Positions 8,660 through 16,962 of a stretch of 64,000 nt of DNA are shown here, piece after piece. A program made the position numbers and the translations under genes. Position 1 is the stretch's first letter. Each line of letters opens with the position of its first letter. The stretch lies in the NCBI GenBank assembly GCA_964598885.1, contig CAZRES010000003.1:8991-72990 (forward strand), given 5' to 3'. The stretch comes from SURF-33 sp964598885 (lineage in GTDB: Bacteria; Desulfobacterota; Desulfobacteria; Desulfobacterales; Desulfosalsimonadaceae). The notes below the pieces were generated by a model that saw nothing but the letters and a program-made list of their open reading frames with translations, was not told where the DNA came from and did not search any database.

Positions 8660-10399
8660 TTAGTTCATCAGGCTTTCGGTTATGCCCGGGAAAATCATAA
8701 AGAACATAATGTACGCCACCAGCAGCGTCAACATCAGGTTCAGGCTCTGCCCGCAGACATACAGGATGACGGGCTTGCCGCCTTTGAAATGTTTCGCCAT
8801 CTCACGGAAGTTGGAAGTCAGACCGATGGAGGCAAACGCCAGAATAAAGAACCATTCCCGGCAAATGCGGGAAAAGCCGCGCAGAACACCGTGATCCAGC
8901 ATGGCGGTTGCCTTTGCGCCCATGGATTCAAACATCAGGGAGAAAATGATCGAAGCCAGAATAAATCCAAGAACAAATTTGGGAAAGCGGTACCAGATCT
9001 CCATCTTGCTGACCTGCTGGCCGGGCGCGCAATCGACCCTGGCGCACCAGTACACGGCCACCCCAAAGGCAATCACGCCGATCATCACGTTCTGGATCAT
9101 CTTGATGGTGGCGGCCACAAACATGCCGACTTCTCCCAGAAAGGCCCCGGCCGCCACCACCGCGCCGGTGGAGTCAATGGTGCCGCCGATCCAGGCACCG
9201 CCCAGAACCGGGTGCATGCCAACTGCCACAATGAAAGAGGGCAGGGCGATCATCATGATGGCGGTGAAGAGCATGGACATGCCCAGGGCGATGGTCAACT
9301 CTTCTTTTGTGGCCCGGCAGGCTGCGGCCGTGGCAATGGCCGCTGACACGCCGCATACACACATGTCCGATGAAATCGTGATGTTCAGGGTTTTGGATTC
9401 CATCTTCAAAACGCGCTGTCCGAAAATGTAGGTCAACACCAGAACGGTGGGGGTGACCGCCCAGGCAACAAAAATTCCCGCCTGCCCGATGGCCAGGATC
9501 TTGCCGAACAGAATTTCAGCGCCCAGCAGCACAAGCCCGGTCTTGATAAAATATTCTGTCTGCGCTCCTTCCTGGACGAATCGGGGGGTTCCCACTGTAT
9601 TGGCGATTAACATGCCGCCGAGAATGGCCCAGATCAACGGCCCGAAACCCCAGCTTCGCAAAGTGGTCTGGGCGCCGATGACTTCAGCCACGATGGCCAG
9701 AAGGAAAACAAAGATAAATCCCTGCATAAATGACACCGGGTTCTTTCCCATCAGTTTGGCCCCGGGGGTGAAGAACAACATGAAAATGATCATGGCTCCT
9801 ATCAGATAGGGTATCTTGTTGTAAGCCTTGACCTCTGCCCTGGATTCAGCGCTGCGTTCTCTGCTGCGGGCATCACGCCATTCCCTGATGGCGGCTTCCG
9901 CTTTTTTGTTTAGCTCGTCGTTTTGAAAGCCGGCCGCCGCCGCCGATGCCTGTAGGGATTTTGCTTTTTCCAGGGCCGCGCTTGTCCGTTCCTGGGCCCG
10001 GGCATATTCCGCGGCAGCACTTGCCCGAATTTCGGCTGCTGATGATTCGCTCAGGTACAGGGCCTTCAGCGGGTTGGAGGTCCATCTGGCAGGCCTGCCC
10101 AACCATTTGGCAATGATTTTGCCGTGAGACTCGGAGCTGGCGCGCAATCTGGTCTTGGCGTCGTTGGCCTGGTGCCATTCAATGGTGTGAAACGGCGCCC
10201 GGGCATCCTCTACTTTCAGAACCTCATTGGCCCTGGTCAGTCTTTCATCAAGATCCGCCGGCGGCCGGGGTAAAAACACGGCCAGTCCGACAGCCAGAAT
10301 GATGAATCCCAGCCAGATCGCAAGCCAGTCCTCTTTCCTGAACAGCTCGGACCATTCCCATTTTCCGACATCTCGGACAATTTCTGCATTATTCTCCAC
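8660..10399 (-). CDS. YeiH/UPF0324-family permease (putative sulfate or sulfonate exporter) with large insert
   Basis: The protein has 579 residues. The last 380 match the YeiH type: many membrane segments with the conserved stretches GGMLIANTVGTP, SSDMCVCGVSAAIATAAA and GAWIGGTIDSTGAVVAAGA. Members are annotated as putative sulfate exporters without firm proof. Unusually, the first membrane segment (LAIWLGFIILAVGLAVFL) is separated from the rest by about 150 soluble residues, largely Ala/Glu/Arg coiled coil. The GTG start at 10399 follows a GGAGGG with proper spacing. It is co-transcribed with the small membrane protein at 8368. In a sulfate reducer, transport of sulfite, sulfate or a sulfonate is plausible but unproven. 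Confidence 0.85.
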   Translation of the reverse strand: MENNAEIVRDVGKWEWSELFRKEDWLAIWLGFIILAVGLAVFLPRPPADLDERLTRANEVLKVEDARAPFHTIEWHQANDAKTRLRASSESHGKIIAKWLGRPARWTSNPLKALYLSESSAAEIRASAAAEYARAQERTSAALEKAKSLQASAAAAGFQNDELNKKAEAAIREWRDARSRERSAESRAEVKAYNKIPYLIGAMIIFMLFFTPGAKLMGKNPVSFMQGFIFVFLLAIVAEVIGAQTTLRSWGFGPLIWAILGGMLIANTVGTPRFVQEGAQTEYFIKTGLVLLGAEILFGKILAIGQAGIFVAWAVTPTVLVLTYIFGQRVLKMESKTLNITISSDMCVCGVSAAIATAAACRATKEELTIALGMSMLFTAIMMIALPSFIVAVGMHPVLGGAWIGGTIDSTGAVVAAGAFLGEVGMFVAATIKMIQNVMIGVIAFGVAVYWCARVDCAPGQQVSKMEIWYRFPKFVLGFILASIIFSLMFESMGAKATAMLDHGVLRGFSRICREWFFILAFASIGLTSNFREMAKHFKGGKPVILYVCGQSLNLMLTLLVAYIMFFMIFPGITESLMN

Positions 10400-11182
10400 C
10401 GTATTTCCCTCCTTAGTAAAAACGATTTAAAACCCAAGAAGTGACAGTTGATTTCTTTTCAATCGTTATTCAGGGCAATATAAATATCTTCAGACAGATG
10501 GTATTTAATTGTCATCCCAAGATATTGTCAATAACCGGTTGCACAGAACCGGCGAAAACACTACCCAGGAGGGATACAAAGAATACCGACCGATGGCCGG
10601 GCCCTTGTGGTCCTTAAAATCATTTACGACCTGTCATGGGGATCCGAAAGAGCGACCGGTTGAACTTATCAGGATTTACGAAGGTAAAGACGGATTCCAC
10701 GACTGTGCCGCAGGACAGAAGCGTGTTTTTCCCGACTTGATATATCGCAGAAATCTTCTTTTATGTCAAGTTTTAACACGTGCGCACAGGGCGTTGTGAC
10801 GGAATTAGAAGATGTTTATCTCATATACTATACAATTGTGATTGTCGCATACAGTGGTAAAAGTAATCCGTCATCAGAAATTGCCGACACCGGACTTATC
10901 TTTAAGAAACCAGTTAAATCTGGAGCATCGCAGGCGGGCATTGGTTTTTAACCGGCGTACAGAATAAATTCCCTCTTGCGTCTATGAAAAGAACAGGCGA
11001 TAGTCGTTATAAGCCCGCTTCATGGTGAGGATGTCTCACGACGCCCTTGCCCCGGTATAATTCGGACCAGGAAAATTTGTTCAGGCCGAACGATATGGCA
11101 GCGCTGTCACGAGAGAGCAGCTTATTTTTGATGCGGAATTTATGTTTTCCGGCAACCGGTTTTGTGATATATATACAAAAGT
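10400..11182. other. 783-base intergenic region, no gene recognised
   Basis: This stretch separates the divergent permease and metFV genes. A 96-codon frame at 10509-10799 has no homology I recognise and no ribosome site. A small hairpin (CCGGTT, six-base loop, AACCGG) lies at 10535-10552, and GACCGGTTG recurs near 10660. I could not match any known riboswitch class by eye. The permease promoter must lie near the left end and the metFV promoter near the right end. Confidence 0.5.
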
Positions 11183-12739
11183 ATGCTTCGAGTCTTTCAA
11201 AATGATCTGTCCGACCCGGGCCGTTTTCTGGTTACCCTTGAACTGGTCCCCGGCCGGGAATCCTCTGTTCGGGCCACTGAAACGGTGATGGGCATCGCCA
11301 AAGACGCCTTTTCCGACGGGCGTGTTTCCGCCGTGTCCATGACCGACAATCCCGGCGGCAACCCCAGTCTGAGTCCAGACGTTCTGGGTTCCCGGGTTTT
11401 TCAGATCGGTATGGACGTCATCGTCCATTTTACCTGTCGGGACATGAACCGGGTCGGCATTGAAAGCCGCGCTCTTCAACTGGCTCTGATCGGGATGAAA
11501 AACATCCTGGCATTGAGCGGTGATTACAGTGGAAAGGGGTTTGGCGGGCAGGGAGCGCCGGTTTTCGACATCGGGTCGGTCCATCTGCAAATTCTGCTGG
11601 GTATGTTGAGCGATCGCATCCTCGCGGGAGGCGATCCGGATGGATTTTTCGCCGGCTGCGCGGTCTCGCCCTTTAAGCAGACCGAAGGAGAATGCTTTGC
11701 CCAGTACGCCAAGCTATGCCGGAAGGCAGAGGCCGGCGCCCGTTTCGTCATCACCCAGTTGGGCTACGACGCCCGGAAATTCCAGGAACTGATCCGCATC
11801 ATGAACTTTTACCGGCTCGAGCTTCCCGCTCTGGCCTCGATTTATGTTCTCACACCGGGTGCGGCCCGCATGATGCATAACGGTGGAGTTCCCGGAGCGG
11901 TTGTTACCCGGAAGCTTCTGGATCAGATCGAAGATGAATGGCAAAACAAGGCTTCCGGCAGAGAGGCCGCCGTCGAACGGGCCGCGCGGCTGGCCGCGGT
12001 GGTCAAGGGGCTGGGTTATAAAGGCATTCACATCGGGGGCATTCATAAACGCTTTGATACGGTCGGCCGCATTCTGGACCGCTTCGAAGCCATCTCGGAA
12101 CAATGGCGGGATTTTCTTCCGGAATTTGATTATCCTCAGGAAGGCGGTTTTTATGTTTTTGAGGAGTCGGACGAAAAACCGGATGCTTCTCCCCGCTTTG
12201 GTCAGCGGCCTGTGCGCCTGAGCTTTCTGGAAAACGCCCATTATCGATTGCACAAAATCATTCACGATCTCTTTTTTAATCCCGACCACCGCATTGCACC
12301 GCTGCTGGAAAAAACGGCCGTTGCGCTGGATACGCCGAAAAGAGAACACGCCCTTATGACGATTCTCGAGGACCCGCCCAAGAAATTTCTCCTCGGATGC
12401 CGGCGCTGCGGCGATTGCGGGATTCAGCATGTGGGATTTTTATGCCCGGAATCGGGCTGTCCCAAGCACACCCGCAACGGCGCCTGCGGGGGCAGCGAGA
12501 ACGGGCGTTGCGAAGTTTTTCCGGACCGTCTCTGCATCTGGCAGCGGGCCTACAACCGCCTGTCATTCCACGGCAGAGCAGATACCATTGTTCACGATTG
12601 CGTCCCCCCGCGAATGTGGGAACTGGACCAGACTTCGGCCTGGCTCAATTTTCATCGCAAGCGGGATCACCAGTCGGCGTCCACGGAAATCGCGAACCGT
12701 TGCGCGGCGGGACGGTGTCGATTTGAAAAGAATGCTTGA
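11183..12739 (+). CDS. metF: Methylenetetrahydrofolate reductase fused to MetV-type zinc-finger domain
   Basis: The protein has 518 residues. The N-terminal 300 form the MTHFR barrel (LVTLELVPGRE, TCRDMNRVGIESRAL, NILALSGDY, then ITQLGYDARKF), which reduces methylene-THF to methyl-THF. The C-terminus has a cysteine-rich MTHFR_C/MetV domain (CRRCGDCGI, FLCPESGCPKHTRNGACGG), which in acetogens is a separate subunit binding Fe-S or Zn and passing electrons to MetF. An in-frame stop lies just upstream of the ATG, so the start is fixed, though it has no clear ribosome site. This fused form belongs to the methyl branch of the Wood-Ljungdahl pathway, run in the oxidative direction in complete-oxidising sulfate reducers. 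Confidence 0.88.
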   Translation: MLRVFQNDLSDPGRFLVTLELVPGRESSVRATETVMGIAKDAFSDGRVSAVSMTDNPGGNPSLSPDVLGSRVFQIGMDVIVHFTCRDMNRVGIESRALQLALIGMKNILALSGDYSGKGFGGQGAPVFDIGSVHLQILLGMLSDRILAGGDPDGFFAGCAVSPFKQTEGECFAQYAKLCRKAEAGARFVITQLGYDARKFQELIRIMNFYRLELPALASIYVLTPGAARMMHNGGVPGAVVTRKLLDQIEDEWQNKASGREAAVERAARLAAVVKGLGYKGIHIGGIHKRFDTVGRILDRFEAISEQWRDFLPEFDYPQEGGFYVFEESDEKPDASPRFGQRPVRLSFLENAHYRLHKIIHDLFFNPDHRIAPLLEKTAVALDTPKREHALMTILEDPPKKFLLGCRRCGDCGIQHVGFLCPESGCPKHTRNGACGGSENGRCEVFPDRLCIWQRAYNRLSFHGRADTIVHDCVPPRMWELDQTSAWLNFHRKRDHQSASTEIANRCAAGRCRFEKNA

Positions 12740-12788
12740 AGGGTCTCATAAAAGACTCAAAGAACTAAAGTTTACTTTCCGTACGGAT

Positions 12789-12837
12789 AAAAAATCCAGG
12801 CCTCATGGTCTGCTTCTTTTGTGGATATTATGAGGCC
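12789..12837 (-). terminator. Terminator overlapping the stop of the UPF0045 gene
   Basis: GGCCTCAT at 12799-12806 pairs with ATGAGGCC at 12830-12837. On the minus strand the stem is followed by TGG and then A plus six T, ending transcription that comes from the 13145-12828 gene. It lies between convergent genes. Confidence 0.55.
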
Positions 12838-13145
12838 GGCAACCGGGATAATTTCTTTCCCACCTTTTCCTCAACAGATCGGACATTCTTTGTCAGTTTG
12901 TTCATTTCTTTTTCTTCATCTTCTATCTTGATGGTGGTGATGACGTGGGAAGAACGGTTTTTGACCTGATCGTGACATTTTTTGATAAGGGGCATCAGCT
13001 CCTCCCATTCCCCTTCCATGCAGGTCCCGGCGGGGGTCAACTGATAAGGAATTTTTGAATCATCTATAATTTTGAGTACCTGTGCAATATCGCTGCTCAA
13101 GTGCGTATCACCGCCTAACGGAAAAATGCTAAGTTCGATTAACAT
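12828..13145 (-). CDS. MTH1187/UPF0045-family thiamine-binding protein
   Basis: The 105-residue protein begins MLIELSIFPLGGDTH and contains IPYQLTPAGTCMEGEW and a C-terminal SRLPAS, the pattern of the MTH1187/YkoF-like family. Members form a ferredoxin-like fold and bind thiamine or a related small ligand; their role is uncertain. The start at 13145 has an AGGAGG at a good distance; a longer frame reading up to 13229 overlaps the upstream gene and is not needed. It follows the SDR gene by 28 bases and is probably in the same operon. Confidence 0.8.
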   Translation of the reverse strand: MLIELSIFPLGGDTHLSSDIAQVLKIIDDSKIPYQLTPAGTCMEGEWEELMPLIKKCHDQVKNRSSHVITTIKIEDEEKEMNKLTKNVRSVEEKVGKKLSRLPAS

Positions 13146-13173
13146 GGTTTGGCCTCCTTTTGTAAATCCGGTT

Positions 13174-13965
13174 TCATTTTTGCGAAGAATGCTGCCACCC
13201 CAACTGGAGGTAATCACTGAGCGTGCCATTGTGACCGCTCAGATGGTCCGCATCCGCAGATGCCAGAAAAACAGCGAGTTCTGCCGCTTCTTCGGGGTTT
13301 TTTAAAATATTTTGTTTTTTGTATTCCACAAACTGGTCATGTATCGATTTTCCCAGAACCTCCGGTCCCAGAGATCGGATCCGATCCTGCATGCTGGTAT
13401 TCATAACGCCGGGATCAATGGCATTTACCTGAATATTGAATTCCTTGAGTTCGGCAGATAAAGATCGGGTCAGTTGAATGATGCCGGCCTTGGCAACACT
13501 GTAGGCACAGAACTTCGGGAAAGCCATCTGTCCCAGTCCCGATGAAATATTGATAATTTTTCCTTGTTTTTGCCGGGCCATTATCGGGACCATTTCCCGG
13601 CTGCAGTAAAACGCACCGTTTAGGTTTACGGCGATGGTCTTTTCCCAGGATGCGACATCCGCATCCTCTAAAAAACGCACCGGACCGATAATTCCCGCGT
13701 TGTTTACCAGCACGTCGATGCTCAGAAATCGCTCTTTTGTCTGCCGGATCATCTCGGCCACGCTTTGCGGTTGGGAGACATCTCCCTGGAAAACCAGGCA
13801 TTCACCGCCATTTTCGGTGATTCTGCGAGCGGCGGCTTCCAGTTCATCGAGCACCGGGCTCATGATCGTCACTTTAGCTCCTTGCCGGGACATGGCCCGG
13901 GCGACAGCATATCCCAGACCCCGACCGGCACCGGTAATGACGGCTGTCTTATCAGCAAGCTTCAT
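13174..13965 (-). CDS. Short-chain dehydrogenase/reductase (SDR), FabG-like
   Basis: This 263-residue Rossmann enzyme has the classical SDR motifs: TGAGRGLG near residue 11 for the nucleotide, VNNAGIIG, and an active-site ISSGLG followed by YSVAK (catalytic Ser, Tyr and Lys). It should oxidise or reduce an alcohol/ketone with NAD(P); the substrate is not known. CAGGAGA precedes the ATG. It heads a short minus-strand run with the UPF0045 gene and follows a zinc-ribbon gene by 24 bases. Confidence 0.9.
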   Translation of the reverse strand: MKLADKTAVITGAGRGLGYAVARAMSRQGAKVTIMSPVLDELEAAARRITENGGECLVFQGDVSQPQSVAEMIRQTKERFLSIDVLVNNAGIIGPVRFLEDADVASWEKTIAVNLNGAFYCSREMVPIMARQKQGKIINISSGLGQMAFPKFCAYSVAKAGIIQLTRSLSAELKEFNIQVNAIDPGVMNTSMQDRIRSLGPEVLGKSIHDQFVEYKKQNILKNPEEAAELAVFLASADADHLSGHNGTLSDYLQLGWQHSSQK

Positions 13966-13989
13966 ACGGTCTCCTGGCTCCGGTTCAAC

Positions 13990-14205
13990 TCAGCGGGGGG
14001 ATTTGTCCTCCGCAGATGCGTCAATGGAGCACTGATTGAAATCAATCGGTTTTCCGCATCCGGAACAGGTGTGCGGGCGATTGAATTCATCCGAGAAGAT
14101 TTCTTTTTCTTTTCCGCATTCCGGACATTTACAAATAAAGGAACTCAAGTTCCGAAAGCTCTGAAATCCCGGGCAATGGGTCGGAGTACTCATTTCCTGC
14201 GGCAT
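13990..14205 (-). CDS. Small zinc-ribbon protein
   Basis: This 71-residue protein has two CxxC knuckles, CPECGKEKEI and CSGCGKPI, plus isolated cysteines at residues 12 and 59, so it very probably binds one zinc ion or a rubredoxin-like iron. Similar small ribbons are common in Desulfobacterota and have no known function. A strong AGGAGG precedes the ATG. It lies between the PfpI gene and the SDR gene on the same strand. Confidence 0.72.
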   Translation of the reverse strand: MPQEMSTPTHCPGFQSFRNLSSFICKCPECGKEKEIFSDEFNRPHTCSGCGKPIDFNQCSIDASAEDKSPR

Positions 14206-14262
14206 ATTTACCTCCTGTTGCTTTTTTTAGCGGTCTGTATACTTTTTTTGCAGGTCCGGTCT

Positions 14263-14775
14263 TTAGGATGATAGTTTTTCCAGCGCCGTTTGGATGAACG
14301 CCGGAAGATCACCCGGATTGCGGCTGGATATCAGGTTTCCATCAACCACTACTTCCTGGTCGAGAAATTCAGCGCCGGCGTTTTTAATGTCCTGGATGAC
14401 CGATGTCCAGCCGGTGATTTTTCGGCCTTTTAACACGTCCGCGCTGATCAGAATCTGCGGGGCATGGCAGATGGCAAAAACCGGTTTGCCGCTTTGGACA
14501 AATTTACGGGTGAAGTCCACTGCCGATTCATCTGCCCGGAGTTTGTCGGGGGAATATCCACCGGGGATCAGAAGAGCGTCGAAATCTTCCGGCGATATTT
14601 CATCGAAAGTCGTCTCTACCGTCACCGGCGTCTCTTTTTTTTTCCCCTTGACGGTTTGTCCGGCTTTTAATCCGATGTGTTGTAGTTTGTGGCCGGCATC
14701 CTGAAAAGCTTTGGCCGGTTCGGTGTATTCCGAATCTTCAAAAAGGTCTGCAATAATGACGGCTATTTTCTTCAT
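14263..14775 (-). CDS. DJ-1/PfpI-family protein
   Basis: The 170-residue protein has the glutamine-amidotransferase-like fold of PfpI: MKKIAVIIADLFEDSEY with the conserved Glu, LLIPGGYSPDKLR, and the nucleophile Cys in AICHAPQ. The elements ITGWTSV and DGNLISSRNPGDLPAF are typical of the YhbO/PfpI branch, linked to stress tolerance and deglycase or chaperone activity. A GAGG precedes the ATG. It is the first gene of the minus-strand stress-type cluster at 12828-14775. Confidence 0.9.
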   Translation of the reverse strand: MKKIAVIIADLFEDSEYTEPAKAFQDAGHKLQHIGLKAGQTVKGKKKETPVTVETTFDEISPEDFDALLIPGGYSPDKLRADESAVDFTRKFVQSGKPVFAICHAPQILISADVLKGRKITGWTSVIQDIKNAGAEFLDQEVVVDGNLISSRNPGDLPAFIQTALEKLSS

Positions 14776-14919
14776 TTTTTCCTCGCTTATGGTTTTGTTC
14801 TGATAAGATTTTCCTCCGGTTTCCGGGCGGAAGCAGTCATGCCCCCGTTCTTCCGCCCGGAAACAGCCCGAGGATCTTTTTGCCTTTTGAAGGATGCGTT
14901 TTTAGACCTTTCGGGCAAT

Positions 14920-16824
14920 TTATATTCCCAGTTTAACCCGTTTGGTTTCAATGTGTTCGAGCATCAGATTCACCGCTTTGACGGCATCGGTTTCCACGTT
15001 CAAAACCCCGCCGGTGATGCCGGGACAGTCCAGGGTCAGCAACTTCAAAAGATTTGGCGCGCCGGTTACCGGCGGAACCGGATTGACATAGGTGTAAAGC
15101 CCCAGCGCCAGAGCATATATGGCGTCGATGGTGGCTTTCTGTTCCATGTATTCAGGCGCCGCCGCCACCACCGGCAGATCGGGAATGGGCACTCCGCCCA
15201 TGGCGTGGGAAAGCATGGCCAGCAGGTCGCCCACGCGACCGGTATCCGTACAGGTGCCGTAGCTGAGAACCGGGGGAATCCCGAGCTTTTCGCATACGGA
15301 TTTTAATCCTGGTCCGGCCAGTTCCCGGGCCTCCAGGCTGCACAGTCCGCCGACCTGCAAGGCGCCGTTTCCGCAGCCCATGCCCAGCACCAGCACATCC
15401 CGTTGGATCAGTTCTTTGGCCACGGCAATGCTGTGAACATCCTGTCCGTAATCCCTCAATGTGGTACAGGAGACAAAACCCGCCACACCCCGAACGGCGC
15501 CGCTTTTGATGACATCCAGCAACGGATCCAGGCTGCCGCCCAGCGCATCCAGGATGCTTTCCGAGGAAAATCCAACGATCGCCTCGCTCACGGGCAGTGA
15601 AGATACCGGTTTCACGGATGATTTGCGTTCCTTAAAATTATCAATGGCCATTTCCAGCAATTGAGCGGCCTGATCGGCCGCTTTGTCCGGTATATAATCC
15701 AGCCGGTCAGTCACCCCTTCAAACGCCACCAGATCACTGACCGGAACAAGCTTGAATTTATATTTTTCGGCATAAAGAGGATCAACGGGCAGGGAACAGT
15801 TCATGTCACAGGCGAACAGATCCACGCAGCCGCTGGCCAGAACCGCTTCCTGCATAATCCAGTTGCCGGTGAAACCGTAAAAGACGTTATCCATTTCCCA
15901 TCGTTGGATCATCTCCTGTCCGGTTTCGATATTGGCGATAACGCGCAGACCCTTTGCGCCCGTATTTTTAGCTTTTTCCTGCCATTCGGGATTCCGCGCC
16001 AGCTGGACCATGGCAAATCCCAAGAAGGGCTCGTGTCCGTTGGGCAGGACATTTACGAAATCAGGATCCAGAACCCCCAGATCCACCCGCATGGGGTGGG
16101 GGCGGGGAATACCGAATAACATATCCTGGCAGTATTCATTGACGATCTGGCTCTGGTAGGCCATGGCTATGGCCATGCGCATTGCCTTGAGGGCCAGGCT
16201 GACATAATACCCGTCCACATTGGTCAGACAGGAACTGGTCGCGCGCATCATCTCGCCGTAAATGCCGCCGGGATAAATGCCCAGCTTTTTCCAGGTGTTC
16301 TTTCGTTCTTCCGTGGCCAGTTTTTCCACAATCAGGCTGGGCTCGTCCGCTTTTCGATTAAAGTCCGTCTCGGCAAAATCGCACAGGCCCAGGGCCATGT
16401 TGTTGATCCCGTCACCGGCCTGTACTCCTAATCGTTGACAGAAAGCGGTCAGTTTTTCCGGTTCCCGTATCTGAAAGGGCGTTTTGCCTTCAACGGTGGC
16501 CCGGAGCGTTTTGATGGTCTGCTCGGTATGATATTGATAGGTGGCGGCGCCCATTACATTCCTCAAAACCATCATTCGCATGGCCATACCATCGCCGGTA
16601 ATGCCGCAGACTCCTCGTTTATCCTTTTCCACGTCCGCCCGGCAGGGACCGTTGGAACAGAAATCGCAGCGCACGCCGCCCATGCAGAAAGAACACCGCT
16701 TGTCAGGGTCATTCCCCATTCCCTGCGCGGCGTACCGATCCCACACATTGCTCATGCCGTCTTGTTTCAGTCTCTGGTATACCGTTAAAACGGATTCATG
16801 GGCCGATATCCGATTGTTTTCCAT
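14920..16824 (-). CDS. cooS: CooS-family Ni-Fe carbon monoxide dehydrogenase homologue with altered active site
   Basis: The protein has 634 residues, the usual CooS length; an AGGAGG precedes the ATG at 16824. Cys53, Cys56, Cys61 and Cys73 match the B-cluster. The D-cluster site is a CxxC (Cys44, Cys47), the form associated with a 2Fe-2S cluster in Desulfovibrio. Against C. hydrogenoformans CooS-II as I recall it, five C-cluster ligands are kept: His264 (for His261), Cys343 (Cys333), Cys453 (Cys446), Cys484 (Cys476) and Cys525 (Cys526). Lys563 is also kept. Cys295 is replaced by Glu300, His93 by Tyr96, and the outer proton-path histidines by Gln102 and Lys105. No cooC, cooF or acetyl-CoA synthase gene is near. 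The family is certain; CO oxidation activity is doubtful. Confidence 0.92.
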   Translation of the reverse strand: MENNRISAHESVLTVYQRLKQDGMSNVWDRYAAQGMGNDPDKRCSFCMGGVRCDFCSNGPCRADVEKDKRGVCGITGDGMAMRMMVLRNVMGAATYQYHTEQTIKTLRATVEGKTPFQIREPEKLTAFCQRLGVQAGDGINNMALGLCDFAETDFNRKADEPSLIVEKLATEERKNTWKKLGIYPGGIYGEMMRATSSCLTNVDGYYVSLALKAMRMAIAMAYQSQIVNEYCQDMLFGIPRPHPMRVDLGVLDPDFVNVLPNGHEPFLGFAMVQLARNPEWQEKAKNTGAKGLRVIANIETGQEMIQRWEMDNVFYGFTGNWIMQEAVLASGCVDLFACDMNCSLPVDPLYAEKYKFKLVPVSDLVAFEGVTDRLDYIPDKAADQAAQLLEMAIDNFKERKSSVKPVSSLPVSEAIVGFSSESILDALGGSLDPLLDVIKSGAVRGVAGFVSCTTLRDYGQDVHSIAVAKELIQRDVLVLGMGCGNGALQVGGLCSLEARELAGPGLKSVCEKLGIPPVLSYGTCTDTGRVGDLLAMLSHAMGGVPIPDLPVVAAAPEYMEQKATIDAIYALALGLYTYVNPVPPVTGAPNLLKLLTLDCPGITGGVLNVETDAVKAVNLMLEHIETKRVKLGI

Positions 16825-16962
16825 ATTCTGTCCTCCTTTTAAAAATCTGTTGTTTAATCCAACAACATACAAAGCAAATAGTTAATACCTGAAAGAATGT
16901 ATTTGGACTTCCGTCAGCACTTACTTGGAAAAATTTATGCCCGGTTACTTTTCCGGTCCGTC

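Noticed and set aside
10509..10799. 96-codon frame upstream of metFV
   Set aside because: It has no ribosome site, no recognisable motif and an uneven composition; it is described only as part of the intergenic region.
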